Below, one piece after another: positions 26,862 through 38,149 of a stretch of 64,000 nt of DNA (its first letter is position 1; each line of letters opens with the position of its first letter). This stretch comes from Patulibacter americanus DSM 16676 (lineage in GTDB: Bacteria > Actinomycetota > Thermoleophilia > Solirubrobacterales > Solirubrobacteraceae): NCBI RefSeq assembly GCF_000420025.1, contig NZ_ATUD01000003.1, positions 310,001-374,000 on the forward strand, given 5' to 3'. The translations under genes were made by a program, and so were the position numbers. The notes under the pieces are model-generated. The model was not told where the DNA came from and did no database searches. It saw only the letters and a program-made list of their open reading frames with translations.

Positions 26862-26884
26862 AATAGCGAGCCGAGAAGGGAACC

Positions 26885-26998
26885 ATGAAGGTACGACCGT
26901 CGGTCAAGCCGATGTGCGAGAAGTGCAAGGTCATCCGCCGTAACGGCGCTGTCCTCGTGATTTGTCAGAACCCCCGCCACAAGCAGCGGCAGGGCTGA
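26885..26998 (+). CDS. rpmJ: 50S ribosomal protein L36
   Basis: 37-residue zinc protein of the 50S subunit. [19 protein letters not shown] then [12 protein letters not shown] gives the ligands Cys11, Cys14, Cys27 and His32, so this is the zinc-binding (C+) form. Preceded by GAGAAGGGAACC and followed 3 nt later by rpsM. It is too short for usual length cut-offs but matches end to end. Confidence 0.96.
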   Translation: MKVRPSVKPMCEKCKVIRRNGAVLVICQNPRHKQRQG

Positions 26999-27001
26999 GT
27001 C

Positions 27002-27385
27002 ATGGCACGCATCTCCGGCATCAACATCCCGCTGAACAAGCGGATCGAGATTGGCCTCACCTACATCTACGGCATCGGCCGTAGTGCCTCGAACGACATC
27101 CTGGCGGCGACCGGGATCGATCGCGACACCAAGGTTCGCGATCTCACCGAGGAGCAGGTGGCCGCTCTCCGCGATCACATCGACCGCGACGTCATCGTCG
27201 AGGGCGATCTCCGACGCGAGCGCAACCAGGCTGTCAAGCGTCTGATGGAGATTGGCTGCTACCGCGGCATCCGTCACCGCCGCAACCTCCCCGTCCGCGG
27301 GCAGAAGACGAAGACCAACGCGCGCACCCGCAAGGGCCCCAAGCGCATGCCGACCGCCGGCAAGAAGAAGCCCGGCAAGAAGTAA
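27002..27385 (+). CDS. rpsM: 30S ribosomal protein S13
   Basis: 127 residues; 30S head, contacts 50S and P-site tRNA through its tail. [26 protein letters not shown], the [28 protein letters not shown] block and the Lys-rich terminus [14 protein letters not shown] are typical. Starts 3 nt after rpmJ; rpsK follows after 18 nt. Confidence 0.96.
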   Translation: MARISGINIPLNKRIEIGLTYIYGIGRSASNDILAATGIDRDTKVRDLTEEQVAALRDHIDRDVIVEGDLRRERNQAVKRLMEIGCYRGIRHRRNLPVRGQKTKTNARTRKGPKRMPTAGKKKPGKK

Positions 27386-27403
27386 CGGAGCCCTTAGAAC
27401 CTC

Positions 27404-27799
27404 ATGCCCGCACCGAAGCGCCCCGCCCGCGGCCGCCGCAAGCCGAAGAAGAACATCCCTGTCGGCCAGGCCCACATCAAGACGAGCTTCAACAACACGA
27501 TCGTCTCCCTCACCGACCGCGAGGGCAACGTCATCGCCTGGGAGTCCGCCGGCGGTGCCGGTTTCAAGGGCTCCCGCAAGTCGACGCCGTTCGCCGCGCA
27601 GGTGACCGCCGACTCTGCTGCCCGCAAGGGCATCGAGCAGGGTCTGGAGAAGGTCGAGGTCTTCGTCAAGGGCCCCGGCTCCGGTCGCGACACCGCGATC
27701 CGCTCGCTCCAGGCCGCCGGTCTCGAGATCACGACGGTCCGCGACGTGACGCCCCAGGCGCACAACGGCTGCCGCCCGAAGAAGCGCCGCCGCGTCTAA
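27404..27799 (+). CDS. rpsK: 30S ribosomal protein S11
   Basis: 131 residues; 30S platform protein near the Shine-Dalgarno helix. [62 protein letters not shown] and [16 protein letters not shown] are canonical. After it, the usual rpsD is missing and 253 nt of GC-rich sequence lead to rpoA. Confidence 0.96.
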   Translation: MPAPKRPARGRRKPKKNIPVGQAHIKTSFNNTIVSLTDREGNVIAWESAGGAGFKGSRKSTPFAAQVTADSAARKGIEQGLEKVEVFVKGPGSGRDTAIRSLQAAGLEITTVRDVTPQAHNGCRPKKRRRV

Positions 27800-28052
27800 C
27801 GACCGTCGTCGTGTCGTCCCGCCCGGTCACCCGTCCCTCACAGGCGGCCGGCCGGCGGGCGACCACGCGCCGCGCGACCTCGTCGCCGGCGCCGGGGCAC
27901 GGAGCCTCCACCGCTCCGCCCGCCCCACCCCGTAGGACCAAGTAGCACCCCGCAGCGCGCGGGCCGGGGAGGTCGAAGCCCCGCCCGCCCGACTGCACAG
28001 GCGATCGGCCCCGCCCGTCGGCCGCCCGTCTTCCGCCGAAGCAAGGACCTTG

Positions 28053-29012
28053 ATGCTCGACTACCAGACCCCTCGGATCACCCGCGAATCCGTCGAGGAC
28101 AACCGCGGCACGTTCACGATCGAGCCCCTCGAGCGCGGCTTCGGCTACACGTTCGGCAACTCGCTTCGCCGGGTGCTGCTGAGCTTCCTCTCCGGCGCGG
28201 CGGTCACGAACGTCCGCATCGAGGGCGTGGCGCACGAGTTCACGACGCTCGAGGGCGTCTCCGAGGACGTGACGGACATCGTCCTGAACCTCAAGACGCT
28301 CGTCTGCCGGATGCACTCCGACGCGACCGAGGTCGAGGCCCCGCTCGTGGCCGAGGGCCCCGGCGAGATCACCGCGAAGGACATCGACCTCCCCGCGGGC
28401 GTCGAGATCCTCAACCCCGAGGCGCACATCGCGACCCTCGAGGCCGGCACGAAGCTCGAGGTCTACCTGACCATCGGCCAGGGCCGCGGGTACCGCTCCG
28501 CCGACGAGAACAAGACGGCGGACCAGCCGATCGGCGTCATCCCGATCGACTCGATCTTCTCGCCGATCCGTCGCGTCGCCTACCGCGTCGAGCCGGCCCG
28601 CGTCGGCCAGCGCACCGATTTCGACCAGCTCACGCTGGACATCGAGACCGACGGCTCGCTCGAGCCGGGCGAGGCGCTCCGCGAGGCCTCCGAGATCCTG
28701 ATCCAGCAGCTCGCGGTCTTCACCGACCCCGATCGCGTCGAGGAGCTCCGTGCCTCCGTGGGCGGTGAGCTCGAGGACGGGCTCGTCGGCCACGACGGCT
28801 ACGGCGACCCGACCGACGAGATGATGATCGAGGAGCTCGAGCTCGGCGTCCGCTCGTACAACTGCCTCAAGCGCGCCGGCATCCAGACCGTGGGTGACCT
28901 CACCTCGAAGACCGAGGCCGAGCTCGCCGCCATCCCGAACTTCGGCAAGAAGTCGATCGACGAGGTCGTGGAGACCCTCGCCGCGCGGGGCTACGGCCTC
29001 CGCGACGAGTAG
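28053..29012 (+). CDS. rpoA: RNA polymerase alpha subunit
   Basis: 319 residues. N-terminal dimerisation domain (FTIEPLERGFGYTFGNSLRRVLLSFL; GAAVTNVRIEGVAHEF) and C-terminal domain from about residue 245 (ELGVRSYNCLKRAGIQTVGDL) with the DNA-contacting Arg of the 265 determinant and the NCLKR motif. The ATG at 28053 is preferred over the TTG immediately before it because of AAGGACC spacing. rplQ follows after 42 nt. Confidence 0.97.
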   Translation: MLDYQTPRITRESVEDNRGTFTIEPLERGFGYTFGNSLRRVLLSFLSGAAVTNVRIEGVAHEFTTLEGVSEDVTDIVLNLKTLVCRMHSDATEVEAPLVAEGPGEITAKDIDLPAGVEILNPEAHIATLEAGTKLEVYLTIGQGRGYRSADENKTADQPIGVIPIDSIFSPIRRVAYRVEPARVGQRTDFDQLTLDIETDGSLEPGEALREASEILIQQLAVFTDPDRVEELRASVGGELEDGLVGHDGYGDPTDEMMIEELELGVRSYNCLKRAGIQTVGDLTSKTEAELAAIPNFGKKSIDEVVETLAARGYGLRDE

Positions 29013-29054
29013 CGTCCACGACCCTCGGCGAGCCGCCCCAGAAAGACCTAGACG

Positions 29055-29408
29055 ATGCGTCACCAGAAGACCCGCCACAAGCTCAGCCGCGACTCCGCGC
29101 ACCGCAAGGCCCTCCTCCGCAACCTCTGCAAGGAGGTCGTGGAGCACGAGCGCATCAAGACGACCGAGGCCAAGGCCAAGGCGCTGAAGCCGGAGATCGA
29201 GCAGCTCATCACGCTGGCCAAGCGCGGCGACCTGCACGCGCGTCGCCAGGTGCTCTCGACGCTCGGCCAGGACAAGTTCTCGGCCTACAAGCTGTTCGAG
29301 GACATCGCCCCGCGCTACGCGGAGCGTCCGGGCGGCTACACCCGCATCCTGAAGCTCGGGCCGCGGAAGTCGGACGCCACCGAGATGGTGCTCATCGAGC
29401 TCGTCTGA
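29055..29408 (+). CDS. rplQ: 50S ribosomal protein L17
   Basis: 117 residues; 50S surface near the tunnel exit. [24 protein letters not shown], the [19 protein letters not shown] helix and the C-terminal [20 protein letters not shown] are diagnostic. Last gene of the ribosomal superoperon here, closed by a strong hairpin 55 nt later. Confidence 0.96.
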   Translation: MRHQKTRHKLSRDSAHRKALLRNLCKEVVEHERIKTTEAKAKALKPEIEQLITLAKRGDLHARRQVLSTLGQDKFSAYKLFEDIAPRYAERPGGYTRILKLGPRKSDATEMVLIELV

Positions 29409-29463
29409 GCCTCTTGGCGTCGTCTCCGGGCGACGCACCCGCCGGCCTTCGAGCCGGCGCCGT

Positions 29464-29493
29464 ACGACGGCCGCCCTCCGGGGCGGCCGTCGT
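29464..29493 (+). terminator. Ribosomal superoperon terminator
   Basis: 13-bp perfect stem (29464-29476 with 29481-29493) capped by a TCCG loop, followed by CGTTCCC. A weaker GCCGGC/GCCGGC stem precedes it at about 29433-29457. Located 55 nt after rplQ. Confidence 0.75.
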
Positions 29494-29595
29494 CGTTCCC
29501 GGGCGGGTGGCGTCCCCCTGGCGGCCACGATGTCCGGCGACTGGACGGGTCGTTCGGCCGCCGACGTGCGGTCGCGCGGGGAGTACCCTCGTGGT

Positions 29596-30042
29596 GTGGC
29601 CGAGCCCGGCTCCCTCCCCCTGATCGATGCGCGCGTGGGCGACCGCGAGCGCGAGGCCGTGCGGCGCGAGCTCGCGCGCCAGTTCGCCGAGGGGCGGATC
29701 GAGGCGCACGAGTTCGAGGAGCGGATGGGCGAGGTGCTGCGGGCGAGCACCGCCGGCCATCTCGCCGTCGCCCTGCGTGGTCTGCCGGGCAGCGCCGTGC
29801 GGGTGCTCACCGCCCCCGCGCGCGAGCGCAGCGTCGCGGTCGTCCGCGGGGTCGACCGGGCCGCGATGCGGACGCACACCGCGGTCTTCACCGGCGTCAA
29901 CGGCGGCGCCGTCGCGCTGTGGGCCGCCGCAGGTGCGGGGACCCCGTGGCCCGTCGCCCTGCTGCTGCCGACGGGCGCGTTGCTCGCCGGGCACGTCGCG
30001 GTCCGACGTCGCGTGCGTCGGATGGCCGCTCGCCGCCGCTAA
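29596..30042 (+). CDS. DUF1707-domain membrane protein
   Basis: 148 residues from the GTG at 29596. Residues of about 9-62 (DARVGDREREAVRREL, FAEGRIEAHEFEERMGEVL, LAVALRGLP) match the actinobacterial DUF1707 pattern, a short helical module usually at the N-terminus of small membrane proteins. Two hydrophobic segments follow (AVALWAAAGAG, PVALLLPTGALLAGHVAV) and an Arg-rich end. The in-frame GTG/ATG at 29530 would add 22 residues without family support. A TACCCT -10-like box lies at 29584-29589, so the mRNA may be leaderless. Function unknown. Confidence 0.75.
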   Translation: MAEPGSLPLIDARVGDREREAVRRELARQFAEGRIEAHEFEERMGEVLRASTAGHLAVALRGLPGSAVRVLTAPARERSVAVVRGVDRAAMRTHTAVFTGVNGGAVALWAAAGAGTPWPVALLLPTGALLAGHVAVRRRVRRMAARRR

Positions 30043-30135
30043 CGGCCCGGGGTCGAATCGCCGGCGGAGCTCCGACCGTTGCCCCGTCGCGCCGCACCGC
30101 GTCTTCCCGGCCGGTGCGGGAGGATCCCCGGCGCA

Positions 30136-31020
30136 GTGATCACGACGCGGCTGGAGATCGAGTACGACGGCACCGAGCTGTACGGGTGGGCGGCCCAGCC
30201 GGGCGTGCGCTCCGTGCACGGGGAGCTGACCCGCGCGCTCCAGGTCATCCGGCGCGCGCCCACGGAGCTCACCGTCGCCGGGCGCACCGACCGGGGCGTC
30301 CACGCGGTCGCGCAGGTGGCGTCCTACCCGGGGGGTCCCGTCGACCTCTACGGGCTCAACGCGGTGCTGCCGAACGACATCGCGGTGCGGAGCGCCGTCG
30401 CCCTGGACGGGCCGTTCGACGCGCGGCGGATGGCGACGAGCCGCACCTACTGCTTCCGGCTCTTCGTGCGGGGCACGCCCTCGCCCTTCGGCCGACGCCA
30501 CGCCCTCTGGTGGCCCTACCGGCTCGACGAGGACCTGCTGCGCGCCTGTGCCCAGGCCGTGCTCGGCAAGCACGACTTCACGGCCTTCACACCGACGCAG
30601 ACGCAGCACGTGCATTTCCGCCGTCGCATCCTGCGCGCGCAGTGGGTGCGGAGAGGCTCCTTCCTCGACCTGTGGATCGAGGGCGACGCGTTCATGCGCC
30701 ACATGAACCGCATCCTGGTCGGCACGATGCTGCAGGTCGCCAACGGGCGGCGGCCCCTGGAGGACTTCGTCGCGCTGCTCGAGGGCGCCCCGCGGTCCGC
30801 GGCCGGTCCCACGCTGTCGCCCGAGGGCCTGCACCTCGCCGGGATCGCCTACCCGGCGGAGCTCGGCGGCCCCGCGGTCGCGCCGGCGGGCTGGGGCGCG
30901 CCTCCGTGGGCGGGCGACCCCGGCAGCGCCGATGCGCCGGGCAGCGCCCACGCGCCCGCACCCGCGGCGGTGCAGGGCGGGGACGCGGCGGGCGGTGTGG
31001 CGGCCTCGGCCGCTCAGTAG
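30136..31020 (+). CDS. truA: tRNA pseudouridine(38-40) synthase
   Basis: 294 residues; makes pseudouridine at positions 38-40 of the anticodon arm. Catalytic Asp in AGRTDRGVHAVAQV, the TSRTYCFRLF strand and FMRHMNRILVGTMLQVANG motif are all present. GTG at 30136 has GGGAGGA about 9 nt upstream and gives MITTRLEIEYDGTELYGW; a longer frame starts at 30079. A low-complexity Ala/Gly/Pro tail (about 45 residues) follows the fold. It commonly lies just after rplQ in Gram-positives. Its end overlaps the convergent gene at 31014-31499 by 7 nt. Confidence 0.94.
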   Translation: MITTRLEIEYDGTELYGWAAQPGVRSVHGELTRALQVIRRAPTELTVAGRTDRGVHAVAQVASYPGGPVDLYGLNAVLPNDIAVRSAVALDGPFDARRMATSRTYCFRLFVRGTPSPFGRRHALWWPYRLDEDLLRACAQAVLGKHDFTAFTPTQTQHVHFRRRILRAQWVRRGSFLDLWIEGDAFMRHMNRILVGTMLQVANGRRPLEDFVALLEGAPRSAAGPTLSPEGLHLAGIAYPAELGGPAVAPAGWGAPPWAGDPGSADAPGSAHAPAPAAVQGGDAAGGVAASAAQ

Positions 31021-31499
31021 CCCTCGCGCCGCGTGCAGAGCCGCCCCAGGCCGACGCTCGCGACCAATCCCGCAAGGACGATGAGCGGGATGGGCGTCTC
31101 ACCGCCGTCGTGGGTCGCCGCCCATCCGACGAGCCACGCGAGCACGCCGAAGAACGTGAAGCACCAGGCGTAGCCGGCGGTGCGCATCACCTGGGTCTCC
31201 TCCCGCTCGTCGAGCGCCAGGTGGCCGGTCTCGGCACGCTGGTTCCGGAACCGCAGCGTCGCACCGATGAGGCTCCCGGCGACCATGATCGCGACGACCA
31301 GCGCGAGCGTCGAGTCGCCCGCGCCGAGCAGCGCGACGACGAGCGCCGCGATGCCGATGGCGGACATGACCGGCACGTAGATCCACCGCAGCCACCAGAT
31401 CTGGGTGTCCTCGAGCTCGGCGCGCGTGCCCTGCGGGGGCCGCGCCGGACGCGGGCCGGACGCCTCGTCGGAGGGCACGTCGGGCGTGGGGGTGCTCAT
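31014..31499 (-). CDS. Small four-helix membrane protein paired with XRE regulator
   Basis: 161 residues: a disordered N-terminus (MSTPTPDVPSDEASG), then WWLRWIYVPVMSAIGIAALVVAL, a second helix (LALVVAIMVAGSLIGATL), a polar loop with ALDEREETQVMRTAG, then two more helices. The layout resembles DUF2178-like proteins that are encoded beside small Cro-type regulators. Its ATG overlaps the regulator stop by 4 nt (ATGA), so the two are co-translated. Function unknown; the pair may sense membrane or envelope state, which is inference from similar pairs. Confidence 0.75.
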   Translation of the reverse strand: MSTPTPDVPSDEASGPRPARPPQGTRAELEDTQIWWLRWIYVPVMSAIGIAALVVALLGAGDSTLALVVAIMVAGSLIGATLRFRNQRAETGHLALDEREETQVMRTAGYAWCFTFFGVLAWLVGWAATHDGGETPIPLIVLAGLVASVGLGRLCTRREGY

Positions 31500-31702
31500 G
31501 GCAGGTCCTCGGGATCGGGGTGGAACAGCTCGTCGACGCGGACCCCGAAGTGGAGGGCGAGCGCGAAGGCGAGCGGGAGCGACGGCAGGTAGCGGCCCTG
31601 CTCGATCGCGTTGACGGTCTGGCGCGAGACGCCCAGCGCCGAGGCCAGGGCGGCCTGGGAGAGGCCGTCGGCGGTGCGGCGCTCGCGGACGTCGTTGCGC
31701 AT
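31496..31702 (-). CDS. XRE-family transcriptional regulator (68 aa)
   Basis: Complete small Cro/C1-type HTH: RTADGLSQAALASALGVSRQTVNAIEQGRYLPSLPLAFALALHF (in parts) with the DNA-recognition helix around SRQTVNAIEQG, ending DELFHPDPEDLP. No extra sensor domain. It is first in a two-gene operon with the membrane protein. Two nearly identical palindromes overlap its own promoter, 5 and 33 nt upstream, which strongly suggests negative autoregulation. Confidence 0.9.
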   Translation of the reverse strand: MRNDVRERRTADGLSQAALASALGVSRQTVNAIEQGRYLPSLPLAFALALHFGVRVDELFHPDPEDLP

Positions 31703-31706
31703 CGGA

Positions 31707-31724
31707 TGTCAAGGTAGCTTGACA
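31707..31724 (-). promoter_or_regulatory. XRE operator 1
   Basis: Perfect palindrome TGTCAAGGTAGCTTGACA (7-base arms TGTCAAG/CTTGACA around GTAG). It lies 5 nt before the xre start and covers the predicted -10 region (TACCTT on the minus strand). Confidence 0.85.
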
Positions 31725-31734
31725 TCGCCCGCGG

Positions 31735-31752
31735 TGTCAAGGTCGCTTGACA
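31735..31752 (-). promoter_or_regulatory. XRE operator 2, overlapping a TTGACA -35
   Basis: Perfect palindrome TGTCAAGGTCGCTTGACA, identical to operator 1 except one spacer base and 28 bp away centre to centre. On the minus strand its arm supplies a consensus TTGACA (31740-31735) placed about 18 bp from TACCTT, so regulator binding to either site would block the promoter. Confidence 0.85.
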
Positions 31753-31904
31753 CCCGACCGCCGCCGTCACCGACGGGGCTCCGCCCGGGCGCGGCGCCGT
31801 CCGCAGGCGTGCGGGCCCCGCACGCCCCGAGAGCACGTCGTCGCCCGCGCGCGTTCCGGGCCGCGCTTCCCGCGGCCCGGTCCGCGGGGCTACGCTGGGA
31901 GCGC

Positions 31905-32765
31905 ATGACGACGCGCGTCCTCCTCACGAACGACGACGGCGTGCACGCCGACGGGCTCGAGGCGCTGCGGCGTGCGCTGCTGCGCCTGGACGGGATCGAT
32001 CTGCGCGTGGTCGCCCCGGACGGCAACCGCTCGGCGATGGCGCGCTCCATCACCGTGCGGCGCCCCCTCTGCGTGCGCGCGGCGCACTTCGACGACGGCA
32101 CGGAGGGCCTGCAGACCGACGGCACCCCGACGGACTGCGTCCGCCTGGCGGCGCACGGCATCGTCGAGGGGTGGACCCCCGACCTCGTCGTCTCCGGCAT
32201 CAACCACGGGGCGAACATGGGGGAGGACGTCACCTACTCCGGGACGGTCGCCGCCGCGCTCGAGGCGGTGGTCCACGACATCCCGGGCGTCGCCGTGTCC
32301 ATGGCCTCGCCCCACGGGGACTGGTCCCTTCGCCGGGAGTACACGTGGGACTTCGGGGTCGCCGCCGAGATCGCCTCACGGATCGTGGCCGAGGTCGAGC
32401 GGGTGAGCCGCGAGGACGGCACGCTGCCCCTGCCGCGGCGCACGGTGCTCAACGTCAACGTGCCCCACAGCGACAGCGGCTGCGCGCCCCTGGCCGTCGA
32501 GGTCACGCGCCTGGGGCGGCGGCACTACCGCGACGAGCTGCGGCCGGTGGAGACGCACCCCGACGGCTCGCGCACCTACTGGCTGTACGGCACGGAGCAC
32601 GGGTTCGAGCCCGAGCCGGGCACGGACCTGGCGGCGGTGCACGCGGGCCACGTCTCCATCACCCCGCTGCATCTCGACCTGACCCGGGAGTCCGCGATCG
32701 CCCCGCTCGCGGGCCACGACTTCGAGGGCCTGCTCGACCGCATCGGCGAGCTGCTCGAGGACTGA
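31905..32765 (+). CDS. surE: 5'/3'-nucleotidase SurE
   Basis: 286 residues; metal-dependent nucleoside monophosphate phosphatase. The metal site LLTNDDG (residues 6-12, Asp10-Asp11), GNRSAMARSIT with the conserved Ser, and SGINHGANMG with the metal-binding Asn are intact, and TYSGTVAAALEA completes the active region. ATG preceded by GGGAGCGC; a TACGCT -10-like box lies 10 nt further up. The stop is 33 nt from the convergent end of the ATPase gene. Confidence 0.95.
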   Translation: MTTRVLLTNDDGVHADGLEALRRALLRLDGIDLRVVAPDGNRSAMARSITVRRPLCVRAAHFDDGTEGLQTDGTPTDCVRLAAHGIVEGWTPDLVVSGINHGANMGEDVTYSGTVAAALEAVVHDIPGVAVSMASPHGDWSLRREYTWDFGVAAEIASRIVAEVERVSREDGTLPLPRRTVLNVNVPHSDSGCAPLAVEVTRLGRRHYRDELRPVETHPDGSRTYWLYGTEHGFEPEPGTDLAAVHAGHVSITPLHLDLTRESAIAPLAGHDFEGLLDRIGELLED

Positions 32766-32798
32766 GCGGGGGCAGAGCTCGGTGGGCAGCTCTCCTCG

Positions 32799-35244
32799 CT
32801 AAGCGGACGCTGGTATCGGGACCTCGCTGTCGAGCATTCTTCGCGAGAGGCCCAAACCGATACGGGCCGAAGCTCTGAGTGAGGTGAAGACACCGACCAA
32901 CTCGGAATGTGTCCGTGGGATGTCGTCATGGCTTCCAGGATTGGCGCATTGCCGGATGCGGTCCCACTCGCCCCCCTGCTGAGGGTCGATCACGCCGCGA
33001 GACCGAAGCTGCCGGATGAGATCGCCGAGCTGAGCGTTCGCGTAGGACGACAACGACTTCGTCGTGTCCCCGTCGGTAGCGTCCTGCCTGACGAGCATCG
33101 TCTTCGCAACCCGTTCCGCGACGATGCGGATCTCATGGCTGACGGCGCGTCGGTCTTCCTCGGTGGGCACGGTCCCCGCTTGAGCGATGCGGTGGGAGGC
33201 GGAAGCGAGCATGGAAACGACCGGCAGCCTCTGTGGGGCGACCGTCGCGCCAGTGGCGTCGTGGGCGAGCGATAGTGAGTAGTGAGCCAGCTCGAACTGG
33301 GTCAGGCACAGCAGATCCGCGGCCAAGCGCGGGTCGTGCGTCAGAACGGTCACCTGCACGCCGCTCTTCAGGAGCGCCGGGACGACGTCGTTGACGAACG
33401 CGGCTCGGTGCTCGTCATCCCCGCCCTGTGTGGGGTCGTCGAGAACCAGAGTTTTCCACCCGAGCCCTGCAGCTCGGGCCAAAGCCAGGGCGAGCCCCAA
33501 CGCGTTGAGTTGGGAGTCGGACAACACCCCCACTGCGGTACGAACGGTCGCCTCGTTCGACAGCTCGACCAGCAGATCGATGTGCTTGGACTCCCGACCG
33601 CGTGGCACGACGTTCTGCGGGGTGGTTGGGTCGCCTGGTCGCAGCATGGACCACCAACGCCGAACGTCGTGGCCCAGGGCGTCGTGGCGCGCGGATACCA
33701 CAGCGCTTGCCGACGCCAGCAACGCTTGCCGGGCAGCGTGCGCGCGTATGGCGACGTTCACGTGCGCGCGTTCCAGCGCCCACAACTGCTCGGCGCCCCC
33801 TGCTTCCCTCACGGCCTTGAGGAGCTCTTTTGCGTCGTGAGCGTTGCCTCGTTCGGTCACGCGGAGCTTGGCCGATTCGAGTACCTCGCCCGTAGCGCGA
33901 CGATACGTGTGGGCAGCATCCCGAACGCTCACGAGCGCGTCGTTCGCCTCATCCGTCGCTTGGCGGACACGGTCGGCCAGCTCGATGAGCGAGGCCGTCG
34001 ACGATGTGGCTACATCGACGCTGCGCCACGCCGATGCCCGAACGAGCACCTCGGCGTGGCATTCGCTTTTCGTGCGCAGCACGGATGCGGCTGCTAGCAG
34101 CTCCTTGAGTGCGTCGCGGTCGATGTCGACTGCTGCCGCTGCTTCTTCCGTCGGGGGTTCCTTCGCAATGCTGGCCATGCGAGCCGCGACGCGAGCTACG
34201 GCGTCGCGCACGCCCGCCAAATCGACGGCAACGCGGTCCAGGACACCAGCGAGGTTGGTGCGAGCGGCTTGCACCTCCTCCAGGTCGCGCAAGGTGTCTT
34301 CGATCTGAGCGATGCGTTCCGCTGTGATCGCATCTGCGGTGCCGCACACGGGGCAGTCAAAAGGCACCTCCTGACCGTGCAGGAAGGAATGGGCCACGTG
34401 CAAGATCTGCGCGCTGTCTGCCGCCGAGGCGCCGGCAGCCGTAGCCGTCGCGACGAGACGCGCAGAAGCGGCATTCAGATCATCCGTCCTTGGGCTCTCG
34501 GGAACCTGAACCTCAAACCGAGCGAATGGGAACGTGGCCTCCTGGGCGCGGCGGATCGTTTCCTCCAGGGCTCCGGTCCAGTCGCCCTCCACGACCTCGA
34601 CGCCGCAGGGCTTTCCGAGGACAGTGGAAACCTCTACGAACCATGTCCGGGCTGCGACCGCCGACGGTTTGCTCGCCAGGTCACCGGGATCCGCCTTGCG
34701 TGCCGCAGCGAGCTCTTTCAGGGTGTGAGAGGCCCGCTCGCGGACGAGTTCTAGGTCCGCAAGCCCCGCCGCAGCCCGTAGGTAGTTGAACCGCTCAGTC
34801 GGGCCTGCTGAGACGGGGAACCGAAGGGTGTGCGGATGTAGCACCGGAGCGATGATCGGCGGCGCCCCGAGCAACAGGCCGGCGACGGACCCAGCGGTCT
34901 CCTCGAGATCCGCCCCCGCGAACGTCGCTCGGGACTTGCAGGCAGCGCTATTGGCGCCGTAGTCGTCGACCAGTTCGCGTCGGAGGACGCCGGTGGAACC
35001 GATTGCAGCCGAGACTGCGCAGACTTGACCCGGGTGATGCGCGTTTTGTAGGCAAGCCGCGTACTCAGTCTTCGAAGTGCTCAAGACCCGCTGGCGGGAC
35101 AGTGCACCGGAGAACAGGAATTCGATCGCTTCGGCGAGGCTCGTCTTGCCTTGGCTGTTGAGCGCGGATACGACGGTGAGTTGGGGCGAGAACTCCAAAC
35201 GTTGTCGCGCCCCGAAAGCGCGGAAATGTTCGACGTCCAGCCAC

Positions 35245-35252
<8 letters not shown>
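32799..35252 (-). CDS. SMC/Rad50-like ATPase with zinc hook and HEPN/DUF4145-like C-terminus
   Basis: 817 residues of an AAA/ABC ATPase split by coiled coils. N-terminal MLEWLDVEHFRAFGARQRLEF is RecF/SbcC-like; the Walker A is atypical, ALNSQGKTS (residues 30-38, first Gly replaced by Ala). Long helical regions (about 225-295 and 305-520) flank a zinc-hook CPVC at residues 300-303. Then come a signature-like LSDSQLNALGLALALARA (577-594), Walker B TLVLDDP (601-607) and a switch His in VLTHD (639). Residues 695-800 form an extra helical domain with WDRIRQCANPGSHDD, whose Arg767-x7-His775 pattern resembles DUF4145/HEPN domains. Base composition is lower in GC than its neighbours. The general design recalls RloC-type or other phage-defence ATPases, but no family could be named. 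Confidence 0.85.
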
Positions 35253-37756
<2,504 letters not shown>

Positions 37757-37883
37757 GCGCGGCGGCGGCCCGGCGGACCGCGCCGCGGCGCTCGCGCGGA
37801 CGCCGGGCGTAGGCGCCGTGCAGCGCGGCGACGCGACGGGCCGAGCGGCACGACGGGGGTCCGCGAGGTGCTACCGTGGTGAG

Positions 37884-38075
37884 GCTGGCCACACCGCCTA
37901 CGTAGCTGGGGCGCCTCGCGCGTCCACCTCGGTTCCGCCCCGTTCGCGGGGGACTGACTGAGGGGTTACGAGTGTCAGTCTGCCCAGGCTCGACACGAGG
38001 TCCTGGGATGTAAAAGTAAGTAGGGGTGGTGTAGGTCGGTGGTGGCGGGCGAGTCGCAAGGCTCGCCCGTCGTCG
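37884..38075 (+). ncRNA. Structured non-coding RNA candidate after ligA (gap 37757-38149)
   Basis: A -10-like TACCGT (37872-37877) precedes about 190 nt that can fold as one closed unit. The ends pair: 37888-37901 (GCCACACCGCCTAC) with 38031-38046, two bulges. Inside are a CCCCG-TTCG-CGGGG tetraloop hairpin (37938-37951), a GACTGAC/GTCAGTC hairpin (37952-37980) and a CCCAGG/CCTGGG hairpin with inner CTCG/CGAG (37983-38007), then an unpaired purine-rich strand (about 38008-38030). A CGGGCGAG/CTCGCCCG terminator stem (38046-38069) follows. It has no reading frame and faces a convergent gene, so it is not a leader. 6S-like regulation is conceivable, but no known class was recognised. Bases 37757-37883 show nothing else. 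Confidence 0.6.
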
Positions 38076-38149
38076 TATTCGGACTCGGGCCCCGCCCCGA
38101 ACGTCTCAGCGCCGACCGCGCAGGACGCCGGCGCGGCTCGGCGCACCCG

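Noticed and set aside
26659-26884. Possible infA between map and rpmJ
   Set aside because: No frame resembles IF1; the stretch is occupied by a promoter and paired leader sequence.
30000-31100. Plus-strand frame 29919-31592 across truA and the XRE pair
   Set aside because: Product is Arg/Ala/Gly-rich shadow of truA and does not match any family.
32766-32798. Strong bidirectional terminator between surE and the ATPase gene
   Set aside because: Only a 5-bp GAGCT/AGCTC stem is present, too weak to call.
37884-38075. Known RNA (SRP, tmRNA, RNase P) after ligA
   Set aside because: No SRP GGAAG loop, no tag frame or RNase P core was found, so it is reported as an unknown class.
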